Source of the DNA: Arthrobacter gallicola
GTDB lineage: Bacteria > Actinomycetota > Actinomycetes > Actinomycetales > Micrococcaceae
Reading direction: 5' to 3'
Assembly: GCF_014836775.1 (NCBI RefSeq)
Contig: NZ_JACSQD010000001.1
Coordinates: forward strand, 865,681 to 929,680
Length of the DNA stretch: 64,000 bases
Shown: one piece after another, positions 24,826 through 34,232 of the stretch
How the letters are laid out: each line of letters begins with the position of its first letter
Position numbering within the stretch: the first letter of the stretch is position 1
Translations under genes and position numbers: made by a program
Notes under the pieces: generated by a model
What the model was told of the DNA's origin: nothing
What the model saw: only the letters and a program-made list of their open reading frames with translations
Database searches by the model: none

Positions 24826-26070
24826 ATGACTTCAACACCCCGAGCACAAACCCTCCGTGACTCCCGGAACGGAGCTCCCGCTCCCTGGCAGCGGACAGCC
24901 GCGGGCGCCAACCTGCTCGGCGCGGACGGAAATCTTGGGGTGACCATCTTCGAGGAGATCACCGCTCTGGCCGGCGTGCACGGAGCCATCAACCTGGGCC
25001 AGGGATTCCCGGATGAGGACGGCCCGGCGGAGATCCGCAACGCTGCACGCAAGGCCATTCTCGCCGGCGCCAACCAGTACGCCCCGGGCCAGGGGCTTCC
25101 GGTCCTGCGCGAGGCTGTCGCCGAGCACCAGGAACGCTTTTACGGACTAACTCTGGACCCGGCCACCGAGATCATTGTCACCACGGGCGCCACCGAGGCC
25201 ATTGCCTCTGCGCTGCTGGCACTGACGGGTCCGGGTGACGAGGTCCTGACGTTCGAACCGTTCTACGATTCCTACGGCGCCATCATCGGCCTGTCCGGCG
25301 CCACCCACACCACCGCTCCCCTGCTGGCGCCGGACTTCATGCCGGATCTGGACGCCCTGGAGGCAGCATTCACGGACCGCACCCGCGTGGTCCTGGTGAA
25401 CAACCCGCACAACCCCACCGGCGCCGTGTTCCCGGAGCCGGTCCTGCAGCGGATCGTGGACCTTGCCATCCGGCACGACGCCGTGATCCTCACCGATGAG
25501 GTGTATGAACACCTGACCTTCGGTCCCCGCCACATCCCGGTGGCGACGCTGCCCGGAGCCGCGGACCGGACCCTCACCATCTCCTCGGCCGGCAAAACGT
25601 TCTCCCTGACGGGCTGGAAGATCGGCTGGCTGAGCGGCCCCGCGGAGCTGGTGGCCGCCGTCCGCACGGTCAAGAGCTTCCTCACCTACAGCTCCGGGTC
25701 GCCGTTCCAGGCGGCCATCGCCACGGGCCTGCGGATGGAGGATTCCTTCTTCACGGACGCCGCCGGAACCCTGCGGGCCAAACGCAATGTCCTGTCCGCC
25801 GGGCTGCGGGCCGCCGGACTGGACGTCTACACGCCGCAGGGCACCTACTTCGTCAACGCCGACGTCGCTCCCCTGGGCATTACCGATGCCACCGAGCTCG
25901 CCCGGCAGCTCCCGGAGCTGGTGGGCGTCGCCGCCATCCCGGTGGCCATGTTCTGCCACCCCGAGGGAGCCGAACGGACCCGGACCCTGCTGCGCTTCGC
26001 GTTCTGCAAACGGTTCGATGTGCTGCAGGAAGCAGCCGAACGCATCGCCCGCCTCGGCGAGGGGCTCTAG
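24826..26070 (+). CDS. Class I/II pyridoxal-phosphate aminotransferase
   Basis: 414 residues. The fold-type I pattern is complete: GATEAIASAL for cofactor phosphate, NNPHNPTG (substrate and cofactor asparagine), DEVYEHLTF and the Schiff-base lysine in SSAGKTFSLTGWKIGW (near 260). The pattern fits the methionine/kynurenine or N-succinyldiaminopimelate (DapC-like) branch; the amino acid is not decidable. ATG at 24826 has AAGG just upstream. Its stop TAG shares a base with the GTG of the next gene. Confidence 0.88.
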   Translation: MTSTPRAQTLRDSRNGAPAPWQRTAAGANLLGADGNLGVTIFEEITALAGVHGAINLGQGFPDEDGPAEIRNAARKAILAGANQYAPGQGLPVLREAVAEHQERFYGLTLDPATEIIVTTGATEAIASALLALTGPGDEVLTFEPFYDSYGAIIGLSGATHTTAPLLAPDFMPDLDALEAAFTDRTRVVLVNNPHNPTGAVFPEPVLQRIVDLAIRHDAVILTDEVYEHLTFGPRHIPVATLPGAADRTLTISSAGKTFSLTGWKIGWLSGPAELVAAVRTVKSFLTYSSGSPFQAAIATGLRMEDSFFTDAAGTLRAKRNVLSAGLRAAGLDVYTPQGTYFVNADVAPLGITDATELARQLPELVGVAAIPVAMFCHPEGAERTRTLLRFAFCKRFDVLQEAAERIARLGEGL

Positions 26071-26864
26071 TGGCCCGCCGTCCGCCGTCGCGCCTGCTGC
26101 GGGGCATCGGCGCGCACGCCGAACTGGACGAGGACGCGTTCACCGACGGCGCCTGGATCCTGTCCATCGGCGGTGCCCAGCAGTCGCACGTGAACCTGGC
26201 GCAACCGCAGGAAATCTTCTACGAGTACCTCCGCCGGATCGGCAACGTCCTGGACCTCGCCGCGCCGGCCGGCCAGCCGCTGCGGACCCTGCATCTGGGT
26301 GCCGGCGCCCTGACGCTGGCGCGCTATGTCCAGGCCACCCGGCCCGGCTCGGAGCAGGCCGCCGTCGAGCTTGAACGTGAGCTCCTGGACTACGTGCTGG
26401 CGTACCTGCCGCTGCCCGGCGGGACCCGGCTGCAGACCATCATCGGTGACGCGCGGGCCGAGCTGGCCCGGTTCGAGCCGGCGTCCTTCGACGTTATTGT
26501 GCTGGATGTTTTCGCCGGTGCCGACGCCCCGGAACACCTGGCGGCGCCGGAGTACTACGCCGAACTGCTGGAGCTGCTCTCCCCCGCGGGGGTGCTGCTG
26601 GTCAACGTGGGCGATGATCCGCCGCTGGCCTTTGCGCGCCGGCAGGCGGCCGCGGTGCAGGATGTCTTCAGTGCGGCCGGCGGCGATATTGCGGCGCTGG
26701 GCGACGCGGGTATGTTCACCGGCCGTCATCCGGGAAACATTGTCCTGGCAGGTACGCGTTTCCGCTGGCCGCAGGAGTGGACCGCCAGCCTGCTGGCGGC
26801 AGGCCCGCATCCTGCGGCGGTGCTCACCGGGGCGGAGCTGGATGCCTTCGCGTCCGGCCGGTAA
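26070..26864 (+). CDS. Spermidine synthase-like Rossmann methyltransferase-fold protein
   Basis: 264 residues. The fold pattern of polyamine aminopropyltransferases is visible: LHLGAGALTLARY, ELERELLDY, then DVIVLDVFAGADAPEHL. The usual catalytic Asp pair of true spermidine synthases is not clear, so many such actinobacterial proteins are annotated only as synthase-like. GTG start shares one base with the aminotransferase stop, which implies translational coupling and possibly a shared pathway, but none can be named. Confidence 0.75.
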   Translation: MARRPPSRLLRGIGAHAELDEDAFTDGAWILSIGGAQQSHVNLAQPQEIFYEYLRRIGNVLDLAAPAGQPLRTLHLGAGALTLARYVQATRPGSEQAAVELERELLDYVLAYLPLPGGTRLQTIIGDARAELARFEPASFDVIVLDVFAGADAPEHLAAPEYYAELLELLSPAGVLLVNVGDDPPLAFARRQAAAVQDVFSAAGGDIAALGDAGMFTGRHPGNIVLAGTRFRWPQEWTASLLAAGPHPAAVLTGAELDAFASGR

Positions 26865-26879
26865 GCGCCGCCCGGGACG

Positions 26880-27503
26880 TCAGCCTTCGGTGGGTGCCGG
26901 CTCCGCGTCTGCCTCAGCGTCCGAGTCCGCATCCGGCTGCGCCGGTTCGGCGAACCAGAGCGTTGTTTCGCCGTAGGCGCGTTCGCTGAAGCGTTCCAGT
27001 CCGTCCGGCCAGAGCGGTTCGGATGAGCGGGTGGAGCGTTCCACCACCACGACGGCGCCCGGCGCGAGGTGCGGGGTGAGTGCCTGCAGGACTCCGGCCA
27101 GTGCGGCTTCCTCCAGGTCATACGGCGGGTCAATAAACACCAGGTCCCAGGCCAGGCCTTCGGGCACCCGGAGCAGGTAGGTCTCCGCCTTGGCCCGGTG
27201 CACCCGCACGCGTTCCTTGCCCAGCACACGGTTCACCAGGCCGGCGTTGCTGCGGCAGACCCCCGCAGCCTTCTCCGCCAGCTCCACCAGGTCAACGCGG
27301 GCCGCTCCGCGGCTGGCGCTTTCGACGCCAAGGGAGCCGGATCCGGCGAACAGGTCCAGGACGTACGCGCCGGAAAGGACCTCGTAGGACTCCAGCCGGG
27401 AGAAGAGCGCTTCCTTAACCCGGTCCGTGGTGGGCCGGGTTCCTGATCCCGGGACGCTGGACAGGGTGGTTCCGCCGGCGGCCCCGGCAATAATGCGGCT
27501 CAT
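26880..27503 (-). CDS. rsmD: 16S rRNA (guanine(966)-N2)-methyltransferase RsmD
   Basis: 207 residues. N-terminal RIIAGAAGG, DLFAGSGSLGVESASRGA for S-adenosylmethionine and the catalytic DPPYDLEEA (about 118-126) define RsmD. It methylates G966 of 16S rRNA in the 30S subunit. The C-terminus has an acidic/Ala tail beyond the fold. It lies 37 bases after recG on the same strand, as in many actinobacteria. Confidence 0.92.
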   Translation of the reverse strand: MSRIIAGAAGGTTLSSVPGSGTRPTTDRVKEALFSRLESYEVLSGAYVLDLFAGSGSLGVESASRGAARVDLVELAEKAAGVCRSNAGLVNRVLGKERVRVHRAKAETYLLRVPEGLAWDLVFIDPPYDLEEAALAGVLQALTPHLAPGAVVVVERSTRSSEPLWPDGLERFSERAYGETTLWFAEPAQPDADSDAEADAEPAPTEG

Positions 27504-27540
27504 GCTTCCACTTTAGTCAGCCGCCGGTCCGGGCCCGGCA

Positions 27541-29766
27541 TCAGCCCCGTTCCAGGAAGGCTTCCTTTTCCGGGTTCAGGTAGGCCTCGATCGCTTCGTT
27601 CAGGCCGGGGTAGTCCACAAGGTCCGGATCTGCGGCGACAAGTTCCTGCGCATCGGTCCGCGCCTTTTCGATGACTTTCTCGTCCTGGATGGCGCGCAGC
27701 AGCTTCAGGGTGGAGCGTCCGCCGGACTGGGAGGCGCCCAGGATGTCCCCCTCGCGGCGGAGTTCCAAGTCCCGGCGGGAGAGTTCGAAGCCGTCAGTGG
27801 TCGCCGCCACGGCGTCCAGCCGTTCGCGGCTCGGATGCCCGGGTTCCAGGTTTGTCACCAGCAGGCAGGTGCCCGGCAGCCCGCCCCGGCCAACGCGTCC
27901 GCGCAGCTGGTGCAGCTGGGACATACCGAACCGCTCGGCGTCGAGGATCACCATCATGGTGGCGTTGTGCACGTCAACGCCCACTTCGATCACGGTCGTG
28001 GAGACCAGCAGATCGATTTCGCCGCGGTTGAACGCGTCCATGACCGCGGATTTTTCCGCCGGGTCCATCCGTCCGTGCAGCATCGCGATCCGGGTTCCGG
28101 CCAGCGCGGGCAGCTCCTGCAGGCGCTCCACCGTGTCCAGGACGGAGGCCAGCGGCCGCTGGTTGCGCGCGGACGCGGTTTTGACGGGGGTTTCCTCGAT
28201 GAGGGCCAGCTCCGTGCCGGGTTCCTCCTCACGGTCCCCGATCTTGGGACAGACCACGTAGACCTGACGTCCGGCGTCGATCTCCTCCCGGGCCCGGGCC
28301 CAGATGCGTGGGCCCCACGCGGGTTTCTCCGTGAGCGGCGCCAAGTAGGTGGAGATCGGTGCGCGGCCGGCAGGAAGTTCCGCCAGGGTGGACACATCCA
28401 GGTCGCCGAAGACGGTCATGGCCACGGTCCGCGGGATGGGAGTGGCCGTCATCACCAGCAGGTGCGGTGTGCTGTGCCGGCCCTTGGTCCGCAGCAGATC
28501 CCGCTGCTCGACGCCGAAGCGGTGCTGCTCGTCCACGACCACCAGGCCGAGGTCCGCGAACTGCACGTGCTCCGAGAGCAGGGCGTGGGTGCCGATGACG
28601 ATTCCCGCGCTGCCGCTGGCCGCCTCCAGGAGAGCGGCCTTGCGCTGCGCGGCGCCCATGGAGCCGGTCAGCAGGGCCACGCGGGTTCCGTTATCACTGC
28701 CGCCGAGCAGTCCGCCTTCTGCCAGCGGACCCAGTGTCCGGGTAATCGAAGCATGGTGCTGGGCGGCGAGGACCTCGGTGGGGGCCAGCAGCGCCGCCTG
28801 TCCGCCGGCGTCGATCACCTGGAGCATGGCTCGCAGCGCCACCAGCGTTTTACCGGAGCCAACCTCGCCCTGCAGCAGGCGGTTCATCGGGTGCGGCCGG
28901 GCCAGGTCCGCGGCGAGCTCCCCGCCCACTTGTTCCTGACCGGCGGTGAGGGTGAAGGGCAGTGCGGCGTCGAAGGCTTCCAACAGACCGCACTGAACCG
29001 GCGGCCGGGCGGTGGCGTCCTCCTGGGCGGTGAAGGCGTGCCGGCGGGCCAGGGCCGTCTGCAGCACCAGTGCTTCCTGGTAGCGGAAACGGTGGCGTGC
29101 CTTGTAGGCGTCCTGGATTTCCGCGGGGCGGTGGATGGCCTCGTAGGCCGCAGCCAGGCTCATAAACCCTTCCCGGCGGCGGATGGCCTCGGGCAGCGGG
29201 TCCCGCAGCCGTTCTGTCTGCAGGCTGTCCAGCAGCAGGTCGATGGTTTTCTTGATCTCCCAGCTGGTCAGTTTGGCGGTGGCCGGGTAGACGGGGATGG
29301 GCCGCTTGGCCTCTTCCTCGTCATCGGCATCGTCAGCCAGCAGCACATAGTTGGGGTTTGTCAGGGTGAGCTGCCGCTTGTAGACGCCGACCTTGCCGGA
29401 GAACATGGCGCGGGTGCCCACCTGCAGGTCCTTCTGCGCCTGGTAGCCGTTGAAGAAGGTCAGGTGCAGCAGTCCCAGCGACCCGTCGGCGTCGTCCGTC
29501 ACGGTGATTTCGAGGATCATGCCCTTGCGGGTCTGCATCCGCCGTGCGTTGTTGCTCTGCACGCGGGCCACCAGGGTGACTTCCTCATCGAAGGGGATCT
29601 CGGCGATCGGGGTGAGTTCACCGCGTTCGAGGTAACGGCGGGGAACGTGCAGCAGCAGTTCGCCCACGGTGGAGATGCCAAGCTGCTGCGCGATCTTGTC
29701 CGCGGAGCGTTTACCAATCCGGCGGTCGAGGGGGTAGTCGAGTTCGCCGGGAGTCCTGTCCTGCAT
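27541..29766 (-). CDS. recG: ATP-dependent DNA helicase RecG
   Basis: 741 residues. RecG remodels stalled forks and Holliday junctions. In order: a wedge/OB-fold domain (about 40-200), Walker A GEVGSGKT (near 300), DEQHRFG (motif II), SAT-type MTATPIPRT, and the C-terminal helicase domain with VSTTVIEVGVDV and QLRGRVGR. It sits 6 bases after the DAK2 gene and before rsmD, the usual actinobacterial DAK2-recG-rsmD order. Confidence 0.96.
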   Translation of the reverse strand: MQDRTPGELDYPLDRRIGKRSADKIAQQLGISTVGELLLHVPRRYLERGELTPIAEIPFDEEVTLVARVQSNNARRMQTRKGMILEITVTDDADGSLGLLHLTFFNGYQAQKDLQVGTRAMFSGKVGVYKRQLTLTNPNYVLLADDADDEEEAKRPIPVYPATAKLTSWEIKKTIDLLLDSLQTERLRDPLPEAIRRREGFMSLAAAYEAIHRPAEIQDAYKARHRFRYQEALVLQTALARRHAFTAQEDATARPPVQCGLLEAFDAALPFTLTAGQEQVGGELAADLARPHPMNRLLQGEVGSGKTLVALRAMLQVIDAGGQAALLAPTEVLAAQHHASITRTLGPLAEGGLLGGSDNGTRVALLTGSMGAAQRKAALLEAASGSAGIVIGTHALLSEHVQFADLGLVVVDEQHRFGVEQRDLLRTKGRHSTPHLLVMTATPIPRTVAMTVFGDLDVSTLAELPAGRAPISTYLAPLTEKPAWGPRIWARAREEIDAGRQVYVVCPKIGDREEEPGTELALIEETPVKTASARNQRPLASVLDTVERLQELPALAGTRIAMLHGRMDPAEKSAVMDAFNRGEIDLLVSTTVIEVGVDVHNATMMVILDAERFGMSQLHQLRGRVGRGGLPGTCLLVTNLEPGHPSRERLDAVAATTDGFELSRRDLELRREGDILGASQSGGRSTLKLLRAIQDEKVIEKARTDAQELVAADPDLVDYPGLNEAIEAYLNPEKEAFLERG

Positions 29767-29772
29767 GGGCCT

Positions 29773-30804
29773 CTAAGCTTCGCGGGCCAGATCGCCGCCG
29801 GAAGCGGTGTCTTCGGAGAGCGGGACCTGCGCGATTTCCGTTGTCTGGTGCCCGTTGGCGGAAAGTTCGGTGATGGTGACGTTGGTCGGTTCGCCCACTG
29901 TGCGCAGCAGTTCCAGCACGGCTCCGGCGTCGGGGGTGTGGACGTGGACCCGCCAGCGGTAGCCCTCCCCCACGGGGCTGACGGCGCTCATGATCACGGA
30001 CTCCCCCAGTTCATCCAGGGAGAGGCGCATGGTGGCGGCGTCGAGCGGGCTCAGGGTGATGGTGCACATAACTTCCACGCCTTCGAGCTGCGGCTGCCGG
30101 CTGTGGATGTGCGGGTCCTGGACGTCGTAGCCGTGCAGGCCGTCCAGCAGCTCTCCCTGCAGCTCTTCGCCCAGCGCAGCGGCGCGCAGGGCGTCGAGCA
30201 CCAGCAGGAAGCCCACGCCGCCGGCGTCGACAACCCGGGCATCGGTGAGGGTCTGCAGCTGCTCTTCAGTGCGGACGACGGCGGCCAGGGCTGCCCGCAT
30301 CATGGCCCGGAGCGTATCGGCCAGGCCTGCGTTGGAGTCATCGCCCATCTGGGCGGCTTCCACCCGGGAGGCGCCTCTGGCGGCTTCTTCCAGGACGGAG
30401 AGCATGGTCCCGGGAACGGGATCGCTGAGCACCGACCAGGAGCGCAGCTGCGCCCGGTCCAGAGCCATGGCCAGCTGCGGCGCTGACAATCTGGTGCTGC
30501 CGTGCAGCGGCTCTGCCATTGCGGTGAGGAAAACGGAGAGCAGGGTTCCGGAGTTTCCGCGGGCCTGTTCCATGGCAGAACGGCCGGCGGCGGAGAGCAG
30601 CTCTCCAATGTCCTGGGTGTCCAGCTCAGCTGCCGCGGCGGAGGCAGCGCGCATGGTCAGGTAGAGGTTCGTTCCGGTGTCGCCGTCGGCTACCGGGAAG
30701 ATATTGATGGCGTTCAGCCGGTCGCTGTGGTTCCCCAGGGAGACCTCGGCGTTGCTCAACCATCGCTTCAGCGCTTGCGCATTGGCGGTGATTTTAGTCT
30801 GCAA
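29773..30804 (-). CDS. DAK2-domain protein (short FakA-like)
   Basis: 343 residues. The DAK2 (DhaL) ATP-binding domain is intact at the N-terminus: NIFPVADGDTGTNLYLTM with the metal-binding aspartates, then RGNSGTLLS. FakA, the fatty-acid kinase subunit, is about 550 residues with a further C-terminal domain; here only a shorter region follows, so the fatty-acid-kinase role cannot be assumed. TTG start at 30804. It leads the recG-rsmD transcript. Confidence 0.82.
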   Translation of the reverse strand: MQTKITANAQALKRWLSNAEVSLGNHSDRLNAINIFPVADGDTGTNLYLTMRAASAAAAELDTQDIGELLSAAGRSAMEQARGNSGTLLSVFLTAMAEPLHGSTRLSAPQLAMALDRAQLRSWSVLSDPVPGTMLSVLEEAARGASRVEAAQMGDDSNAGLADTLRAMMRAALAAVVRTEEQLQTLTDARVVDAGGVGFLLVLDALRAAALGEELQGELLDGLHGYDVQDPHIHSRQPQLEGVEVMCTITLSPLDAATMRLSLDELGESVIMSAVSPVGEGYRWRVHVHTPDAGAVLELLRTVGEPTNVTITELSANGHQTTEIAQVPLSEDTASGGDLAREA

Positions 30805-30977
30805 AGTAATCCCGTTCCGTGCTGTTGCTCATGCGTGAACTCCGGTTGTGCCAGTTTGTTCGTGGACAACCTCCGGGGCTCCGTTGACCCGATCAGTAGC
30901 CTGTCCAGTGAGAAGCGTACCGCAGGGCCCTGACAGCCGACCGTAAGCGCCGGGGTTTTTGTGGGAAAGTGGAGCAC

Positions 30978-31196
30978 ATGGGCAAACGGCTTTACACAGA
31001 AGTTGCGGCTGCGCGGCACATGAGTTCGGGTACCAGGGACCCGGAGCTCCAGTCAGCAGTGGCGGCTCCCGTTGCCACCCCCTCGACAGGTTCGGGGCTT
31101 TCGTACCGGCAGAAACGCACCATCGCGTGGCTGATTAGTGTCCTGGTTTTCCTGACGGTTCCCACCCTGATTGTACTGCTCGTGCTCTTTGGCTAA
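30978..31196 (+). CDS. Small single-pass membrane protein, hypothetical
   Basis: 72 residues. A polar N-terminal half is followed by one strong transmembrane helix (about 45-71). GGAG lies just before the ATG; a GTG nine bases upstream is the alternative start. It lies alone between the divergent DAK2 gene and wecB. Not recognised; small size keeps confidence moderate. Confidence 0.5.
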   Translation: MGKRLYTEVAAARHMSSGTRDPELQSAVAAPVATPSTGSGLSYRQKRTIAWLISVLVFLTVPTLIVLLVLFG

Positions 31197-31226
31197 ACGG
31201 AACCTTCCGCCCCGCAATAACAGCGG

Positions 31227-31241
31227 CGATATTCCATATCG
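31227..31241. promoter_or_regulatory. Short inverted repeat upstream of wecB
   Basis: CGATAT and ATATCG flank a three-base centre, about 50 bases before the wecB start and just upstream of a -10-like TAGCAT. It could be an operator for the locus. No regulator is identified. Confidence 0.3.
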
Positions 31242-31291
31242 GGTAGCATGAGCGCCATTACACGGTCTCACAAACACTATGGGGTAAAATT

Positions 31292-32401
31292 TTGGCGCTC
31301 ATCATGCCTATCTACGGGACCCGTCCCGAAGCCATTAAGATGGCGCCTATCGTCACGGAACTAAAGCGCTCCGAGGACATGGACTGCTTTGTGACAGTCA
31401 CCGGCCAGCACCGGTCAATGCTGGACCAGGTCAACAGCCTGTTTGAAATTGTTCCAGACCATGACCTTAATATTTTTGAACCGGGACAGAGTCTTAACGG
31501 CATCCTGAGCCGCACCATCGACGGGCTGGACAAACTATTCACCGTCAACCGCCCGGACGCTGTGGTGGTGCAGGGCGATACGACCACCTCCACCGCCGGT
31601 GCCATTGCGGCTTTTTACCAGGGTATTCCGGTGGTGCATGTGGAAGCAGGCCTGCGCAGCCACAACCTCTTCTCCCCGTTCCCGGAGGAAGCCAACCGCA
31701 AGATGACCTCGCAGATTGCGAGCCTCCACCTGGCACCCACAACCACCAGCCGGGACAACCTGCTCCGGGAGAACATTCCCGCCCAGAACATAGTTGTTAC
31801 GGGCAATACCGTCATTGATGCCCTCTTTATGACCATCGAAAAGAACGTTCCGTTCACGGATCCGCGGCTGGAGCAGCTGGCGGCGGATGGTTCCCGGATC
31901 CTGCTGGTCACCACCCACCGGCGCGAGAACCAGGGCGAGGCCATGCGGGGTATGGGCAGGGCGCTGGCCCGGATTGCCGACGCGGAACCGGACCTCACCA
32001 TGGTGGTGCCGCTTCATAAGAACCCGGCCGTACGCAGCGCCGTGATGCCTGCTATTGAGAACAAGTCGAACATCATCGTGTCCGAGCCTTTGGACTACGG
32101 GGAATTCTGCCGGCTGCTAGCCATGTCCCACCTGGTACTCACAGATTCCGGCGGTGTCCAGGAAGAAGCGCCAAGCCTTGGCGTCCCGGTGCTGGTGATG
32201 CGGGAAAACACTGAGCGCCCGGAAGCCGTGGAAGCTGGCGTCGTAAAGCTGATCGGCACGGATGAAGACCGCATTGTCGCTGAGGTAAATGCGCTCCTGC
32301 ATGACGAAACGCTTTATGCGTCTATGTCCGAGGCTATGAATCCGTACGGGGACGGGACAGCTGCGACGCGGAGCGTGGCGGCTGTCGCAGCGTTGCACTA
32401 A
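31292..32401 (+). CDS. wecB: UDP-N-acetylglucosamine 2-epimerase
   Basis: 369 residues, the family length. It interconverts UDP-GlcNAc and UDP-ManNAc, the donor for teichoic-acid linkage units or the substrate of WecC. Motifs YGTRPEAIKMAPIV, VQGDTTTS, HVEAGLRS, PEEANRKMTS and SGGVQEEAPSLGVPVL (the UDP/allosteric site) are intact. The start is TTG with GGGG seven bases upstream; no ATG or GTG precedes it in frame. It is the first gene of the glycopolymer locus and its dehydrogenase partner lies 17 kb away on the other strand. Confidence 0.93.
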   Translation: MALIMPIYGTRPEAIKMAPIVTELKRSEDMDCFVTVTGQHRSMLDQVNSLFEIVPDHDLNIFEPGQSLNGILSRTIDGLDKLFTVNRPDAVVVQGDTTTSTAGAIAAFYQGIPVVHVEAGLRSHNLFSPFPEEANRKMTSQIASLHLAPTTTSRDNLLRENIPAQNIVVTGNTVIDALFMTIEKNVPFTDPRLEQLAADGSRILLVTTHRRENQGEAMRGMGRALARIADAEPDLTMVVPLHKNPAVRSAVMPAIENKSNIIVSEPLDYGEFCRLLAMSHLVLTDSGGVQEEAPSLGVPVLVMRENTERPEAVEAGVVKLIGTDEDRIVAEVNALLHDETLYASMSEAMNPYGDGTAATRSVAAVAALH

Positions 32402-32547
32402 CGGCACCGCTTAGGAAGACCCGAGCAGCGCGTACGCGCCGTACGAGGACATACTTCGTGCGCATCCGAGAATCAGATACCGAGCTGCCCAACAGTCAGC
32501 GCTAAAAAGATCCAGAGCCAGGTACCTGAACGACGACAGGAAGAAAC

Positions 32548-34095
32548 TTGCTGAATACCGAGAGTACAACGATTGTTCAAGTTATGGATAGCATCGGCAC
32601 CGGTAGAGGTGGATTAACCAAGGCCACCTTCAAACGGTTTCGGCAGGTAGCAGAAGGTAAACGTGCGATTCTAGTGACCGTCGCCTATCAGCCAAACTTG
32701 CACCAAATTTTCTCTCAGCTCAAGCGCGATGGCGAACTACCGCCACACGCGGAACTTCTGAGCTTTCATGACGATTTGCGGCATATTAGGAGGGATAGAT
32801 CAAAGCCACTGAACAAGATGTGGACTGATTGGGAAGCCGACCGAAACTTTGCGTCCGTAACGGAATCCTTTGCCGAAACCACCATCGATCGATTTTTCAA
32901 TGCTGGCTCCTTTGTTGGCCTGATTTGCCGAGGACACGATCGTAGCCCCCGATACGTCGATGTCCACGACGTTAACCGTCCGTGGCTGCGGCTATGCCGT
33001 GACCTGTTCTGGTCTGACGGAACATTGGCGCGCAGGGATCATTTCGATGAAACCGGACAAAGTCGATACAGGGAATATATTGACGAATCAGGACGCACTT
33101 ATGTGTCATCCTGGGTTACTCCGGCGGGATACGAATACAGAACGGTCGAGTATGCAGCCGACGGAACAGCCACACTGTTCAAAGACATGCGATTTAGCAA
33201 CTCTGCCTGGCTAAGGAGAAAGCTCGCTGAAATCGGGCCCTCAGTCGTATTCACAGATGAGCCTCGGACAACTTTTGCACTTGAGATAGATTCACCATTG
33301 GTTCATCACGTTACGACGATCCACGTTACGCATTTCAAGAACAACCAAGATCGCACGGACGGCCTCAAGAATTGGATGGGGCACTACATACAATTCAAAC
33401 AAAACGTGTCGGATTTCGTACTGCTAACTGAGGCCCAACGGCTGGACTTCATCAAGGACGCCGGAGTTCCGTCAGAGCATGTATCAGTAATACCGCATGC
33501 AGCACCTTCGGAACGTAGCACCGTCACGCCACCCCACATGCCGACACTCGTCAGCGTCGGAAGGCTTGCCGACGAAAAACGAGTAGAGGATGCTATCACA
33601 GCATTTTCACGACACTGTCGCGAAATTCCGAATGTTCGGTTCAAGATTTACGGTGCGGGCCCGGCCGAAGAACGACTGAAAAATCTTGTGTCCACTCATG
33701 ATCTGGACGGGATTGTAACGTTTGAAGGGTTGACTAAAGACCCACTAAAGGCGTTCGCGGAAGCAAACTGCTCGATTCTTTCATCAAAGTATGAAGGGTT
33801 CGGGCTAGTCATAACTGAGAGCTTTGCCATGGGAACCCCCGTGGTTGCTTACGACGTGATCTACGGGGCCAGGGATCTCATTGTGAATGGGAAAAACGGC
33901 CTGTTGGTAGGGGATGGCGACATCGATGCACTTGGGAAGTCAGTACATGACATTCTCACGGATGTGACCCTTCAGGCACGTCTTAGGTCCGGTGCGGTCG
34001 AAACCGCTGATAAGTTTTCAGAAGATGAGTGGGAAGATACTTGGAATAGAAAGATAACACTCCTCTCAGAAAATTTGCAGCATTCTAGAGTGTGA
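32548..34095 (+). CDS. GT4 glycosyltransferase of TarM/TagE type
   Basis: 515 residues. An N-terminal part rich in beta-strand pattern (about 60-240, repeats such as YREYIDESGRTYVSSW) resembles the trimerisation/insert region of TarM and TagE. The GT-B catalytic half follows: SVGRLADEKRVEDAI, the EGFGLVITESFAMGTPVV signature (near 415, E-x7-E). Family members add alpha-glucose or GlcNAc to polyol-phosphate teichoic acid. The TTG start has AGGAAG at a good distance. G+C is clearly lower than in the flanking housekeeping genes (29 of 60 in the line at 33301), a sign of transfer. Confidence 0.8.
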   Translation: MLNTESTTIVQVMDSIGTGRGGLTKATFKRFRQVAEGKRAILVTVAYQPNLHQIFSQLKRDGELPPHAELLSFHDDLRHIRRDRSKPLNKMWTDWEADRNFASVTESFAETTIDRFFNAGSFVGLICRGHDRSPRYVDVHDVNRPWLRLCRDLFWSDGTLARRDHFDETGQSRYREYIDESGRTYVSSWVTPAGYEYRTVEYAADGTATLFKDMRFSNSAWLRRKLAEIGPSVVFTDEPRTTFALEIDSPLVHHVTTIHVTHFKNNQDRTDGLKNWMGHYIQFKQNVSDFVLLTEAQRLDFIKDAGVPSEHVSVIPHAAPSERSTVTPPHMPTLVSVGRLADEKRVEDAITAFSRHCREIPNVRFKIYGAGPAEERLKNLVSTHDLDGIVTFEGLTKDPLKAFAEANCSILSSKYEGFGLVITESFAMGTPVVAYDVIYGARDLIVNGKNGLLVGDGDIDALGKSVHDILTDVTLQARLRSGAVETADKFSEDEWEDTWNRKITLLSENLQHSRV

Positions 34096-34232
34096 TGAAC
34101 CCTCTCGGCCGTTAGGAAAGGGCATTTATAGGTTCTGAGGAGATCGACTTTCCGAACGGCTGCCATCCTCGGGTCTGCAGACACACACTCCAGCCCCATG
34201 TCCATTAAAGTTCAAGTTGCAGAGGTAAGTCG

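Noticed and set aside
27835..30486. 883-codon plus-strand frame opposite recG and DAK2
   Set aside because: It crosses two real genes in antisense, rich in Gly, Gln and His; no domain seen.
31197..31291. Possible riboswitch or leader before wecB
   Set aside because: Only a short inverted repeat is visible; no conserved riboswitch core or terminator was found.
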